Of a stretch of DNA of 64,000 nucleotides, positions 1 through 8,941 are shown piece after piece. Source of the DNA: Gammaproteobacteria bacterium (lineage in GTDB: Bacteria; Pseudomonadota; Gammaproteobacteria; Steroidobacterales; Rariloculaceae); the NCBI GenBank assembly GCA_017577365.1, contig PKRJ01000018.1:3189-67188 (forward strand). The letters run 5' to 3'. Every line of letters starts with the position of its first letter. Within the stretch, counting starts at the first letter, position 1. Made by a program: the position numbers and the translations under genes. The notes under the pieces are model-generated. The model was not told the DNA's origin and did not search any database. It saw nothing but the letters and a program-made list of their open reading frames with translations.

Positions 1-267
1 CCAGTCCTCGTCGGTCTCGGGGAAATACTCCGTGACGCCTTGCTCGTCGATCACGATGCGGACCGAGCCCCAGTACTCCTCGGCGGCGTGCGCGATCAGG
101 CTTTCCATCAGCTCGCGCGTGGTCGCGGCCGGCCGATAGGGCGGCCCGTCGGCCTGCGGTGACGCGGCGGCGGGCGTGTCCGTCGCGGGCGGCGATGCCG
201 GCTCGTCGGTGCATGCGGCGGCCGCGAGGCCGGCGAGCAGGACGCTGAAGACACGGGGTGTAATCAC
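1..267 (-). CDS. Lipoprotein, N-terminal part (runs off window)
   Basis: Only the first 89 codons are inside the window; the gene continues past the left edge. It starts with GTG, and an AGGAGG ribosome binding site at 273-278 lies six bases upstream, which fixes the start. The N-terminus is a lipoprotein signal ending LAGLAAAAC, followed by an Ala/Pro/Asp-rich linker. The visible mature part (TTRELMESLIAHAAEEYW and following) resembles small c-type-cytochrome-associated periplasmic proteins of environmental proteobacteria, but no heme motif is visible in this part. Function is not assigned. Confidence 0.7.
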   Translation of the reverse strand, partial: MITPRVFSVLLAGLAAAACTDEPASPPATDTPAAASPQADGPPYRPAATTRELMESLIAHAAEEYWGSVRIVIDEQGVTEYFPETDEDW

Positions 268-499
268 GAAGCCTCCTCGGCGTATATCGAAGCGGGCGGT
301 GCTGCGTACGCCCGGCGTGCTCGCAGCGAGAATACGCGACGCCGCGAAGCGGCGCCATGCCGTTCGAGGCTCTCGTGCACCGCACGCGACGCTTTCGAGG
401 TGCTCGCGCGACTCGCGACCGCCAGTCTCGACGCGAGGCTCCGGCTCGTGCATCGTGCGCTTTGTAACCGCCCGGAGAAACGGTCTCTGGAGGAAGAAC

Positions 500-1351
500 A
501 TGCCGAACACGCTAGCAGTCTGGTCACTAGCGGCCGCCGCGGCGGCCGCGATGCTCGTCGCCGCGCCGAGCGTCCCCGCCCAGGAGAGCGCGGTCTCCGC
601 GCTCGATGCCGCGATCGCGGGCGCACATCGCTCCGAGCGCGATCGCGCGCGCGACCGCTACCGCCATCCGAAAGAGACGCTCGAGTTTTTCGGGTTTCGA
701 CCGGACATGACGGTCGTCGAGATCTGGCCGGCCTCGGGCTGGTATACCGACATCCTCGCGCCCGCGTTACGCCGGCAAGGAAAGCTCTATCTCGCGCAGT
801 ACGGAGACAATCCGCCGTTCCCGTATCAGCGCCGCGAGATGGAGGCGCTCGCGGCGAAGATCGACGCCGCGCCCGAGGTTTATGGTGAGGTGGAATTCAC
901 TGCGCTCGACTTCGACGAGCGCTCGAAGATCGCGCCGGACGGCAGCGTCGATCTCGTCGTGACGTTTCGCAACGTGCACAACTGGTTCGACCCCGGCTAC
1001 GGGCCGCCGAACGCGGCCGAGATCGCGTTCAGGAAGATGTACGCGGCGCTGAAGCCCGGCGGCGTCCTCGGCGTCGTCGACCATCGTTGGCCCGATCCCG
1101 AGACGGAGGATCCGCAGGCCGCGAACGGATATATCTCCGAGGAACGCGTGATTCGTTACGCCGAGGCCGCGGGCTTCGAATTCGCCGGCCGATCCGACGT
1201 GAACCGCAATCCTCGCGACACGCACGATCATCCGAACGGCGTGTGGACGTTGCCGCCGGATCTCGCGGCGCCGGAAGAACAGCGCCAGCGCTATCTCGAC
1301 ATCGGCGAGTCCGATCGGTTCACGCTGAAATTCGTGAAGCCGGCGAGCTGA
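500..1351 (+). CDS. Secreted SAM-methyltransferase-like protein (COG4798 type)
   Basis: A 283-residue protein. ATG at 500 is chosen because GGAGGA lies just upstream and a clean signal peptide (residues 1 to about 28, ending VPAQ) begins there; the frame is open further upstream without coding character. The body looks like a predicted class I methyltransferase of the COG4798 type: an ETLEFFGFRPDMTVVEIWP stretch in place of motif I, and a late GGVLGVVDHR strand. Methyl acceptors for this family are not known to me, and the secreted location is unusual for a SAM enzyme, so it may bind something else. A monocistronic gene; the next gene starts 63 bp downstream on the same strand. Confidence 0.75.
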   Translation: MPNTLAVWSLAAAAAAAMLVAAPSVPAQESAVSALDAAIAGAHRSERDRARDRYRHPKETLEFFGFRPDMTVVEIWPASGWYTDILAPALRRQGKLYLAQYGDNPPFPYQRREMEALAAKIDAAPEVYGEVEFTALDFDERSKIAPDGSVDLVVTFRNVHNWFDPGYGPPNAAEIAFRKMYAALKPGGVLGVVDHRWPDPETEDPQAANGYISEERVIRYAEAAGFEFAGRSDVNRNPRDTHDHPNGVWTLPPDLAAPEEQRQRYLDIGESDRFTLKFVKPAS

Positions 1352-1414
1352 CGCTCGTCTGCGCGGACCGAGTCCGCGCAGCAACGTAGGGCACGGAGCT
1401 TGCACGATGCGGCG

Positions 1415-2098
1415 ATGCGTCGTGCCTCCGTGCTCTTCCTGCTCTTCGCGTCGGGCTGCGCGATCAGCCCGACGCGCATCCACTCGAGCTGGTCGGACCC
1501 GACCTTCACTGGCCCGGGCTTCGGCCGCGTCGCGGTGCTCGCGCTGTTCGATACCGAAGCCGAAAGCCGCAGCTTCGAGCGCGAGGCCGTCGTGGAGCTC
1601 ACGGAGCGGGGCGTCGACGCGATTCCGGGACGCACGATCATCGAGCCCGACATCGACGCGACGCAGGAGCAGATGGAGCGCGCGCTCGCGAGCGCGGACG
1701 TCGAAGGGCTACTGATCTTTCGCCTGATCGCGGTCGACGAGCGTCAGGTGTACCGGCCGCCGACGGCGTATCTGCGCTCGATGCCGCCCGGAATCGTGTG
1801 GGGCGATCCGTTTTACTGGTACTACTATCCGCACTGGCATTACTACTGGCATTGGCGCTCGTCATTGGCCGTGACCAGCTCGCCCGGCTATTGGGAAGAG
1901 TACACGTACGTGACCGTCGAAAGCTCGCTGTACGACAACGACACGGGGAGGCTCGTCTGGACCGCGAAGTCGGAGACGATGGACAACGATCGCTTCGATC
2001 GCCTCGCGGGCTCCGTCGCGAACGAGATCGTCGATATGCTCGCGGATCTTGCCCTGCTCGTGCCCGCCGAGACGGGGCTCGCCGAAGCGAGCCGATAG
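1415..2098 (+). CDS. Hypothetical outer-membrane-type lipoprotein
   Basis: A 227-residue lipoprotein with a short signal (MRRASVLFLLFASGC, lipidated Cys15). ATG 1415 is preferred over an in-frame TTG at 1400 because the signal peptide starts there. The mature part has an N-terminal alpha/beta region (RVAVLALF, like DUF4136-type stress lipoproteins), a remarkable aromatic patch around residues 133-150 (many Tyr, Trp and His), then a beta-rich part ending in a helical EIVDMLADLALL segment. The role is unknown; the His/Tyr/Trp patch could sit at a membrane surface or bind metal, which is inference. Confidence 0.65.
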   Translation: MRRASVLFLLFASGCAISPTRIHSSWSDPTFTGPGFGRVAVLALFDTEAESRSFEREAVVELTERGVDAIPGRTIIEPDIDATQEQMERALASADVEGLLIFRLIAVDERQVYRPPTAYLRSMPPGIVWGDPFYWYYYPHWHYYWHWRSSLAVTSSPGYWEEYTYVTVESSLYDNDTGRLVWTAKSETMDNDRFDRLAGSVANEIVDMLADLALLVPAETGLAEASR

Positions 2099-2144
2099 CG
2101 CCGACCGTCGCGCGCGGCGCGTCCGCCCGGACGCGTACGGTGGA

Positions 2145-2270
2145 GCGACCGGCGCCTGCGCGCAATATCGCTTCTTGCCGGCCGTGAAGCCGTCCATGGC
2201 GGCTGCGGGCGCGGCATCCTTGCCGCGCACGCTCCGGCAAGAAGCGATATCGCACGCAGGCGCCGATCGC
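2145..2270. repeat. 37-bp imperfect inverted repeat between convergent genes
   Basis: Two 37-bp arms (2145-2181 and 2234-2270) match each other as reverse complements with only three mismatches, separated by 52 bp. The core is ATATCGCTTCTTGCCGG. The element occupies the gap between two convergent genes, so it may end transcription from both sides, but the loop is far longer than in a normal terminator and no T-run follows. It could be a REP/REPIN-like doublet. Confidence 0.75.
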
Positions 2271-2298
2271 TAGAATGCGCCGCTAGCGTTCGGCGCGG

Positions 2299-3300
2299 TT
2301 ACTCGTCCTTCCAGAGCGACGGCATCAGATACGGCTGAAAGACCGCGAAACCCTCGACGCGCTCGACGGCGCCGTTGCGGATCTTGAACAGATCCACGAC
2401 GCGGTGCGAGTTCGGGTACTCGACCGGGATCGAATGCGTGCGGCCGTCGCGCGTCTCGTACTCGACGAAGCGCGCCGAGTGATCGAGGAACGCGAACGCT
2501 ACGACCACGCCGCGCTCCTCGTCGACGATCGGGTATCGCCGCGCGCGCACGCGGTCGACCGGCTTGTAGTAGCCGATCTCGAATTGCGCGCGGCAGCCGC
2601 GCGCGGGCGCGCTCTCCCCGTGCGTGAAATCGACGCCGTTCGAGACGCGCTTGCAATCGGGCGCGAACTCGCCGAGCAGCTGGCCGTCGTTGAGCTGCAT
2701 CGTGTTGTAATAGCCTTCCGCGAGCGCGATCAGCCGCTCGCGCGGCCGGCGCTCGTTGGCGGGCAGTGTCTCGGAGAAGCTCTCGTCGAGCGCATAGCCC
2801 GCGGTCGGCGCGAAATGCGCCGGCGTGCCTTCACGCGCGACGACGGTTTCGACGTCGGCGATCTGGCCGTCGACGATCGCGAGGCGCATCGCGTAGTACG
2901 CGGGCTGCCCGTGCTCCTCGACGATGCCGACCCAGAGCACGTTGCCCGTCGCGGGATCGGCGAGCTTGAACGGCGCCTCGTCGATCTTCGTCACGGTGCC
3001 CCACACGCCGTCGCCGATCATCATCGCGACGTCGTTTTCCGTGAAGCGCACGCGCTCCGCCCACGGCAGATCGCGCCAGCTCTTGTCGACGAGCGCCGCC
3101 ATGTAGCGGTCCGCGATCTCGATGAGGCACGCGCGATCGCAAGCCGCTCGAGCGCGAGCGCCGGACGGCGTCGCTGCGGCGGTTTGCGCGACGGCCTGCG
3201 GCGCGTCTGCGAGCGTGACGAGCAGCGCGGCCGCCGCCGCGACGGTACCGAGCTTGCGGGCGCGACGGGCGGGTGCCGAGAGAGCATTCGTGAGACGCAT
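2299..3300 (-). CDS. Secreted NTF2/SnoaL-like protein, paralogue A
   Basis: A 333-residue secreted protein. ATG at 3300 has AGAAGG nine bases upstream and opens a signal peptide ending AVAQ; an ATG at 3318, overlapping the stop of the preceding gene as ATGA, is the alternative. After a CDRACLIEIADRYMAALV segment it carries a SnoaL/NTF2-like fold (FTENDVAMMIGDGVWG, GIVEEHGQPAYYAMRL) and a second half containing a Cys pair (about positions 231 and 251). It is clearly paralogous to the next gene upstream (same CDR-C, FTEN, VEEHG-PAY-AMRL landmarks). It is last in the operon with the PQQ dehydrogenase, so it may process or bind the same substrate. Confidence 0.75.
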   Translation of the reverse strand: MRLTNALSAPARRARKLGTVAAAAALLVTLADAPQAVAQTAAATPSGARARAACDRACLIEIADRYMAALVDKSWRDLPWAERVRFTENDVAMMIGDGVWGTVTKIDEAPFKLADPATGNVLWVGIVEEHGQPAYYAMRLAIVDGQIADVETVVAREGTPAHFAPTAGYALDESFSETLPANERRPRERLIALAEGYYNTMQLNDGQLLGEFAPDCKRVSNGVDFTHGESAPARGCRAQFEIGYYKPVDRVRARRYPIVDEERGVVVAFAFLDHSARFVEYETRDGRTHSIPVEYPNSHRVVDLFKIRNGAVERVEGFAVFQPYLMPSLWKDE

Positions 3301-3314
3301 GAACTTGAACCTTC

Positions 3315-4331
3315 TCATCGCGTTTGAAAGTCGACGTTCGGCTGAGCGAACGGCGAATGCATGAAATAGGGCACGTAGGTGAAGACGGCGTGGATCCGAT
3401 GGATCTTGCCGTCCTTGACCTTGAACGCCTCGATCAGCGAGATCGAGTTCGGCCACTTGAGCACCGTGCGCATCTCGCGGCCGTCGGTGAGCAGATAACG
3501 GTCGAACGTGTTCGCGTGATCGAAGAAGCCCGTCGCGACGACGACCTGCCGCTCCTCGTCGACGAGCGGATAGCGCCGTTCGCGGATACGCTTGTTGATG
3601 CGATAGATGCCGAGCCTGAACTGCTCCTCGCAGCCTTGCGCGATCGACGCCGCGTTGTTCGCGCTGCCGCCGCCCGAGCCGGTCGTGTGGATGCCGTTCT
3701 CGACGCGCTCGCAGTCCTCGTGGAACGGCGTGAAGACGACGCCGTCGTTGAGCTCGACGGTGCTGAAGTAGCCGTCGGCGAGCGCGACGAGACGTTCGCG
3801 CGAAACGCGCTCTTCGGGCGGTACGACCTCGTCGAACGCCGGGTCGTAGTGGATCCGCGTCGGATCGCCGAATGGCTTCGGCATGTCGGGACGGCGGCTC
3901 ACGATCGTCTCGACCTCGGTGATCTCGCGGTTCTCCACCTTGAGACGCATCGCGAAGTAGGCCGGATGGCCGTGCTCCTCGACGATGCCGAACCACGCGA
4001 CGTTGCCGGTCTGCTCGTCGGCGATCGCCATCGAGTCTTCCCAGACCGCGTTGATCGTGCCCCACAGGCCCTCGCCGAGCGGCATCTCGACGTTGTTCTC
4101 GGTGAAGCGCGCGTGCCGCGCGAACGGCGCGCGCGTCGTGTCGCGGTGCACGAGCGCGTCGAGATAGCGCTCCGCGTAGCCGATCAGGCAGTCGCGGTCG
4201 CAGTCGACGCGGATCACCGCGCTCGGCTGACCGGGCGCCTGCGCGTGGCTCGGCGCGGCGACGAGCGCGAATACCGCGGCGAAGAGAGCGAGAACGGGCT
4301 CGGCGCCTTTCTCGTGACGGAGATCGGACAT
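3315..4331 (-). CDS. Secreted NTF2/SnoaL-like protein, paralogue B
   Basis: A 338-residue protein with a signal peptide ending PSHAQ. ATG 4331 is selected because AAGGGG lies in the right place and the signal peptide begins nearby; an ATG at 4367 overlapping the upstream stop is possible. It shows the same architecture as the downstream paralogue: DCDRDCLIGYAERYLDALV, FTENNVEMPLGEGLWGTI, GIVEEHGHPAYFAMRL, and a second half with a Gly/Ser loop (TGSGGGSANNAAS). No obvious catalytic triad can be assigned. SnoaL-like proteins are often isomerases, dehydratases or ligand binders; the duplication suggests both halves of a pair are needed. Confidence 0.75.
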   Translation of the reverse strand: MSDLRHEKGAEPVLALFAAVFALVAAPSHAQAPGQPSAVIRVDCDRDCLIGYAERYLDALVHRDTTRAPFARHARFTENNVEMPLGEGLWGTINAVWEDSMAIADEQTGNVAWFGIVEEHGHPAYFAMRLKVENREITEVETIVSRRPDMPKPFGDPTRIHYDPAFDEVVPPEERVSRERLVALADGYFSTVELNDGVVFTPFHEDCERVENGIHTTGSGGGSANNAASIAQGCEEQFRLGIYRINKRIRERRYPLVDEERQVVVATGFFDHANTFDRYLLTDGREMRTVLKWPNSISLIEAFKVKDGKIHRIHAVFTYVPYFMHSPFAQPNVDFQTR

Positions 4332-4363
4332 GATTTTCCCCTTGGGTGCTGCGTTCTTCCGGC

Positions 4364-5341
4364 TCATCTCATCGGCACCGCATACAACATGAAGGGACCG
4401 GGCGGCGTGTTGCGCAGCGCGGGATCGGTCAGGTGACCGATCTGGCTTTCTATCGCGTACGCCGTATCGCCGACGGGCGTCGCGCCCGGAGTCGACGTCA
4501 GCTCGTCCGTCAGGATCGTGAGCGTCGCCGTGTCGCCTTCGATCGTGACGATCGAGACGCGGCCGATCGGGCCTTCGGCCTGAAGGAAACGGTTGCCCTC
4601 GATATGCCTGAAGCCGTCCGGGCCGCTCAGCTCGTGCGAGACCGTGAGCTTGGTGAGCCCCGTCATCTCGCCGCGGCGATTCTGCTCGACGCGCAGGATC
4701 TCGTTCGTGCGCACGTTGTTCACGTAGAGCGTGCCGTCTTCCGCGAACGCGATGCCGTCAACGCCGACGAGCGCCGGATCCTCGCCGTAGAGCTCGAGCG
4801 CGTCGCCACCCGGCTCGAGTCGGAAGATTCGGCCGTTCGGCGTGTCGGTCGAGAACACGCTGCCGTCCGGGCCGATCGCGATGTCGTTGCACGCCGAAGC
4901 GGGCGGCGGGAACGGATAGACGCCTTTTTGCTCGCCGGTGTCGAGGTCGAACGCCATCAGGCTGCTCACGCCTTGCGAGCGCTCCGGGCCGAAGAAGTTC
5001 GGCACGGAGCACAGCCACAGCGTTCCGTTCGTCTCGTCGGCGAAGACGCCGAGGATCGTCAGAATGCCGTTCTCCTCGCTCGTCGTGATCCACGGCAGCG
5101 CGACGTTTTCGTTCGGTGCGGCACGGTAGACGTTGCCTTTGATGCTGCCGACGTAGATCGTGCCGTCGGAAGTCGACGCGACGCTTTCGGGATAGACGTC
5201 CGTGTCGGCGATGCGGATATCGCCGCGATTGGCATGCGTCGCGGACGCCGCGCAACCGAGCACGACGAGGCCGACGAGCGGCGACAACGCGCGCCGCCGC
5301 GTGGCGCGCGTTTTGGCTCCGATTGGGCTTTCGTTACTCAT
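4364..5341 (-). CDS. SMP-30/gluconolactonase-like beta-propeller protein
   Basis: 325 residues with an N-terminal hydrophobic signal (PLVGLVVLGCAASATHA), so exported and possibly a lipoprotein (LGC). The body is a six-bladed SMP-30/NHL-like propeller: ESVASTSDGTIYVGS, CNDIAIGPDGSVFSTD and VDGIAFAEDGTLYVNN are the repeated blade strands. Such proteins are often lactonases. A GGAG site precedes the ATG. It lies 21 bp after the PQQ dehydrogenase; if that enzyme makes a lactone or aldehyde, this protein could hydrolyse it, which is inference. Confidence 0.75.
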   Translation of the reverse strand: MSNESPIGAKTRATRRRALSPLVGLVVLGCAASATHANRGDIRIADTDVYPESVASTSDGTIYVGSIKGNVYRAAPNENVALPWITTSEENGILTILGVFADETNGTLWLCSVPNFFGPERSQGVSSLMAFDLDTGEQKGVYPFPPPASACNDIAIGPDGSVFSTDTPNGRIFRLEPGGDALELYGEDPALVGVDGIAFAEDGTLYVNNVRTNEILRVEQNRRGEMTGLTKLTVSHELSGPDGFRHIEGNRFLQAEGPIGRVSIVTIEGDTATLTILTDELTSTPGATPVGDTAYAIESQIGHLTDPALRNTPPGPFMLYAVPMR

Positions 5342-5362
5342 GCTTTCGAGCTCCGTTGCGGC

Positions 5363-7606
5363 TCATGGATTCGCCGCCGATTCTTGCGCACGCTGCGCGT
5401 CGTACGCGTTCCACGCGAGGTCGATCAGATACGCGTGGATCGCTTCGGTCTGCTGCTCGGTCAGCACGTCGTCCCATTGCGGCATGCCGCGGGTGCGCCG
5501 CGCGCCGAACAGCACGATGGCCTTGAAGCTCGCATGCGTCGCCGCATCCATGCGCCGCAAATCCGGCGTCAGGCCGTAGTCGACGTTCGCGTGGCAGATC
5601 GTGCAATTGCGCGCGAAGAGCTGTGCACCCTCGCGGATCGTCTCCGGCGTGCCGGTGCGCGGCACCGGCGGCTCGGGAATCGGACCGACCTCGCTGACCG
5701 GGGGCGGTTTCGGCACGTCGCCGCCGTCGAGGCGGAACGCGACGATGCGGTTCGCGTTGCCGTAGCGGACGACCGCGCTCGTCGGATGCGGCGCGAACCA
5801 TCCGCCGCCGCCCCAGCCGGCGAGCACGGCGATGTACTGCACGCCGTCGACCATGTACGTCGCCGGACCCGCCATGATCGACGTGCCGACCTCGATCTCA
5901 TGCAAGAGCTCGCCGGTCTCGGCGTCGAACGCGCGGAAGTGACCCGTATCCGTGCCTTGGAAGACGAGACCGCCCGCGGTCGCGAGCACGCCGCCGCGGT
6001 CCCAGTAGCCGACGGATTCCTGCTCCCAGCGCACTTCTCCGGTCTTCGGATCGAACGCTTTGAGCACGGCGCGCGACTTGTGCTTGCCCGCGGCCTGCAC
6101 CTCGCGGAGCTTCGAGCGAAGCGGCTCCTGCAGCGTGTCCGGATCCTGCAGCAGCATGTTGCCGAACAGCACGGTCCAGCCGGCATTCGACTGCTTCGGC
6201 CGATAGACGTGACCGTCGGTCGGATCGTAGGCGATCGCGCCGCCCTCGATCGCAGGGATATAGACGAGCCCGGTCATCGGCGAATACGCCATCGGGTTCC
6301 AGCTGTGGCCGCCCATGCCCGACGGCTCGACGAAGACCGGGTAGCCGCGCGTGTAGTCGACCGTTTCCTCGTCGATGACCGGGCGGCCCGTCTCGAGGTC
6401 GACGTACTTCGCCCAGTTGAGCGGCACGTAGGGATCGGCCGACAAGAGCTCGCCCGTCTCGCGGTCGAGAATATAGAAGAAGCCGTTCTTCGGCGCCTGC
6501 ATGAGCACTTTGCGCGTGACGCCGTCGAGCTCCATCTCGGTCAGGATCATCGGCTGCGTCGCCGTGTAGTCCCAGCTCTCGCGCGGCACCTGCTGGTAGT
6601 GCCACACGAGCCGGCCGGTATCCGGATTGATCGCGAGGATCGACGCGAGGAAGAGGTTGTCGCCGCCCGAAGGGCTCCTTTCGCGCCAATTGAAGAGCGC
6701 CGCGTTGCCGGTGCCGACGTAGAGCAGATTCAGCTCCGGGTCGTAGACCATGCCGTTCCACGCGGTGCCGCCGCCGCCGACGTCCCAGCGGCTGTTCGGA
6801 TCCCACGTCTTCGCGGCCATCTCCATCTCGGGATGCTCGTAGCCGTTCGCCGGATCGCCGGGCACGATGAAGAAGCGCCACTTGAATTCGCCGGTCTTCA
6901 AGTCATACGCGGAGATATAGCCGCGCGCGTCGTAATCGGCGCCCGCGTTGCCGATCACGACGACGTCGCCCGCGACCTCCGGCGCGCCGCTCGAGGTGTA
7001 CGCGCGGTCCTTGTAGATGATCGTGTCGACTTCCCAGACGACCTTGCCCGTCGCGGCATCGAGCCCGAAGAGACGTCCGTCGAGCGACGCGACGTAGACC
7101 ATCCCTTCCCAAACCGCGATGCCGCGATTGACCTCGTCGCAGCAGGTGTAGCGATTGACCTGGCCGTCGCTCTGCGGATCGAATCGCCAGATCTCCTCGC
7201 CTGTCGCCGCCTCGACCGCGTAGACGCGGCCCGTCGTGCCCGACGTGTAGAGCACGCCGTCGACGATGATCGGCGTCGCCTCGAGGCCGCGGCTCGTGCC
7301 CATCTGGTATTCCCATGCGAAGCCGAGCCGATGCACGTTGTCCCGATTGATCTGATCGAGCGGCGAGTAATGGCTCTTGCCGAAATCGCGTCCGTGCGTC
7401 ATCCACTGCTCGGGCTCGTTGTCGGCGTTGAGAAGCCGCTCGCGCGTGACGTTCCCGTAGCGCTTCTCGGCGGTCGAAACGCGCGCGCCGTCGCCGCTCG
7501 CGGGCGCGGTCGCGCTGCTATCGGACGGTGTTTCGCCGCTGCAAGCACCGAGCAGCGCGAGCGGCAGCCACAACGATACGGTCAGGCGATGTCGCGTCAG
7601 GGACAT
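5363..7606 (-). CDS. PQQ-dependent alcohol dehydrogenase with heme c domain (lipoprotein)
   Basis: 747 residues. ATG 7606 opens a lipoprotein signal (LALLGAC, Cys22). An eight-bladed quinoprotein propeller follows, with the adjacent cysteine pair of PQQ alcohol dehydrogenases at residues 155-156 (YTCCDEVNRG) and tryptophan-docking motifs such as TGEEIWRFD, TGKVVWEVD and TGEVRWEQE. A C-terminal cytochrome c domain has CTICH at about 668-672 and a distal Met in RGMPQWDDVL. It should oxidise an alcohol or aldehyde in the periplasm and pass electrons through its own heme. An in-frame ATG at 7636 is an alternative start. It is flanked by a hydrolase and a transporter and is paralogous to the divergent gene at 10513. 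Confidence 0.9.
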   Translation of the reverse strand: MSLTRHRLTVSLWLPLALLGACSGETPSDSSATAPASGDGARVSTAEKRYGNVTRERLLNADNEPEQWMTHGRDFGKSHYSPLDQINRDNVHRLGFAWEYQMGTSRGLEATPIIVDGVLYTSGTTGRVYAVEAATGEEIWRFDPQSDGQVNRYTCCDEVNRGIAVWEGMVYVASLDGRLFGLDAATGKVVWEVDTIIYKDRAYTSSGAPEVAGDVVVIGNAGADYDARGYISAYDLKTGEFKWRFFIVPGDPANGYEHPEMEMAAKTWDPNSRWDVGGGGTAWNGMVYDPELNLLYVGTGNAALFNWRERSPSGGDNLFLASILAINPDTGRLVWHYQQVPRESWDYTATQPMILTEMELDGVTRKVLMQAPKNGFFYILDRETGELLSADPYVPLNWAKYVDLETGRPVIDEETVDYTRGYPVFVEPSGMGGHSWNPMAYSPMTGLVYIPAIEGGAIAYDPTDGHVYRPKQSNAGWTVLFGNMLLQDPDTLQEPLRSKLREVQAAGKHKSRAVLKAFDPKTGEVRWEQESVGYWDRGGVLATAGGLVFQGTDTGHFRAFDAETGELLHEIEVGTSIMAGPATYMVDGVQYIAVLAGWGGGGWFAPHPTSAVVRYGNANRIVAFRLDGGDVPKPPPVSEVGPIPEPPVPRTGTPETIREGAQLFARNCTICHANVDYGLTPDLRRMDAATHASFKAIVLFGARRTRGMPQWDDVLTEQQTEAIHAYLIDLAWNAYDAQRAQESAANP

Positions 7607-7748
7607 GTCGGGCCTCGCGAATCGAGCTGTTGTCATGCGGCCCGGCACGGGTGCCGAGAGGGCCGCGTCGATTGTACCCGGCGGCCGCTGCTGCGCGCAG
7701 CCCGACAACGGCGATGCCGCCGTCGGATTTCGCGCACGGTCAAATGCA

Positions 7749-8906
7749 TCAGAGCGCGGCCGAGGCGGCGATATCGGACAGCCGCTGGAAGCGCTCGATA
7801 TTCGGCGCCTGCTGCATCACGCCCGCCGTGAGGCAGACGAACGTCATGTCGAGCTCGGGATCGACCCAGAACAGCGTGCTGCCCGAGCCGTAGTTGCCGA
7901 ACGTGCCGGGCGAGGTCAGCGTGCCGAACAGGCTCGGGCACACCTTGTCGCCGCGGAGCCCGAAGCCGAGCCCGAGATACGCGGGATAGGGCTCCCAGCC
8001 GTGGTTGATCGCGACGGCTTTGTAAAGCTCGTTCGGCAGATCACCGGTCCAGTTGCGCGTCGCGAGCTTCAGCATCGCGGGCGACACGATGCGCGCGCCG
8101 TCGAGTGTGCCGCCGCGGCGGAGCATCTCGGCGAAGCGGAACAGATCGGGCACCGTGGACACGGCGCCGACCCACGGCATCTCCGCGCGCTCGTCGGCGA
8201 ACGCGCCCTGCGGTCCCGGGACGTTGCGGCTCAAATGCTCCTGCGGGGGCTTGCCGCGGAAGTCCGGGAAGATATGCCGCGGCTTCAAGTCGCTTCTCAC
8301 GCCGAGCGACGTGTCTTTCATGCCGAGCGGCTTCAAGAGCTCGTCCTCGAGGATCTGTCTGAAGCTTCGGCCCTTCGGATCGCAGCGGCGAACGGCTTCG
8401 CCCATCAGCGCATGGTGAACGAGCGGCGAATAGTGCGCGCGCTCGCCCGGCGGCGCGATCGGGCGGATGTTCTCGCAGATTGCCGCAATGATCTCGTCGA
8501 GCCGGTCGATGTACATGCCGGGCTTCGGAATCCAGACCGGCGGTAGTCCCGACGTGTGCGTCAGCAGATGAAAGAACGTGATGCGCTCGCGAGGACCGCC
8601 GCCGAACTCGGGAATGATCTCGCAGACGCGCGTCGTCAGCGCGAATTGCCCGAGCTCGATCGCGCGGAACACGAGCACGTTCGTGAATGCCTTCGTCAGC
8701 GAGAAAAGGGAGAATACCGAGTCGAGCGCAAGCGGCACCTCGTGCGCTTCGTCGCCGTAGCCGATCGCTTCGTAGAGACCGAGCTCGCCGTGGCGCGCTA
8801 CGGCGATGACGGCGCCGAAATACCTGTTGGTTTCGATATCGGCTTGGATGACGGCCTTCAGGTGCGCGAGGCGGTCGGCGTCGAGGCCGGGTACGTCTCG
8901 AGACAT
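7749..8906 (-). CDS. Serine hydrolase, beta-lactamase/esterase family
   Basis: 385 residues, cytoplasmic as no signal is seen. The class C beta-lactamase/esterase fold is marked by SLTK at 69-72 (nucleophile Ser69, Lys72), a HYSP stretch at the place of the YxN motif, and a GNYGSGS segment in place of the KTG-type motif. This variation is typical of EstB-like esterases and lactone hydrolases rather than true beta-lactamases. Start 8906 has GGAG six bases upstream; an in-frame ATG at 8945 overlaps the MFS stop (ATGA). It follows the transporter, so it probably hydrolyses the imported compound, by inference. Confidence 0.85.
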   Translation of the reverse strand: MSRDVPGLDADRLAHLKAVIQADIETNRYFGAVIAVARHGELGLYEAIGYGDEAHEVPLALDSVFSLFSLTKAFTNVLVFRAIELGQFALTTRVCEIIPEFGGGPRERITFFHLLTHTSGLPPVWIPKPGMYIDRLDEIIAAICENIRPIAPPGERAHYSPLVHHALMGEAVRRCDPKGRSFRQILEDELLKPLGMKDTSLGVRSDLKPRHIFPDFRGKPPQEHLSRNVPGPQGAFADERAEMPWVGAVSTVPDLFRFAEMLRRGGTLDGARIVSPAMLKLATRNWTGDLPNELYKAVAINHGWEPYPAYLGLGFGLRGDKVCPSLFGTLTSPGTFGNYGSGSTLFWVDPELDMTFVCLTAGVMQQAPNIERFQRLSDIAASAAL

Positions 8907-8941
8907 CAGCGACTCCGTTTGATTGCAACGACAGAACGAGC

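Noticed and set aside
463..469. TGTAACC element upstream of the methyltransferase-like gene
   Set aside because: It matches the -35 of the ECF promoters, but the sequence 15 bases further on (CTCTG) does not match CGTCT, so it is not called a promoter.
4346..7831. 1161-codon open frame on the plus strand across the PQQ dehydrogenase and propeller genes
   Set aside because: It is antisense to well-supported genes, is Arg/His/Ala-rich and low-complexity, and shows no domain; it is a GC-rich shadow.
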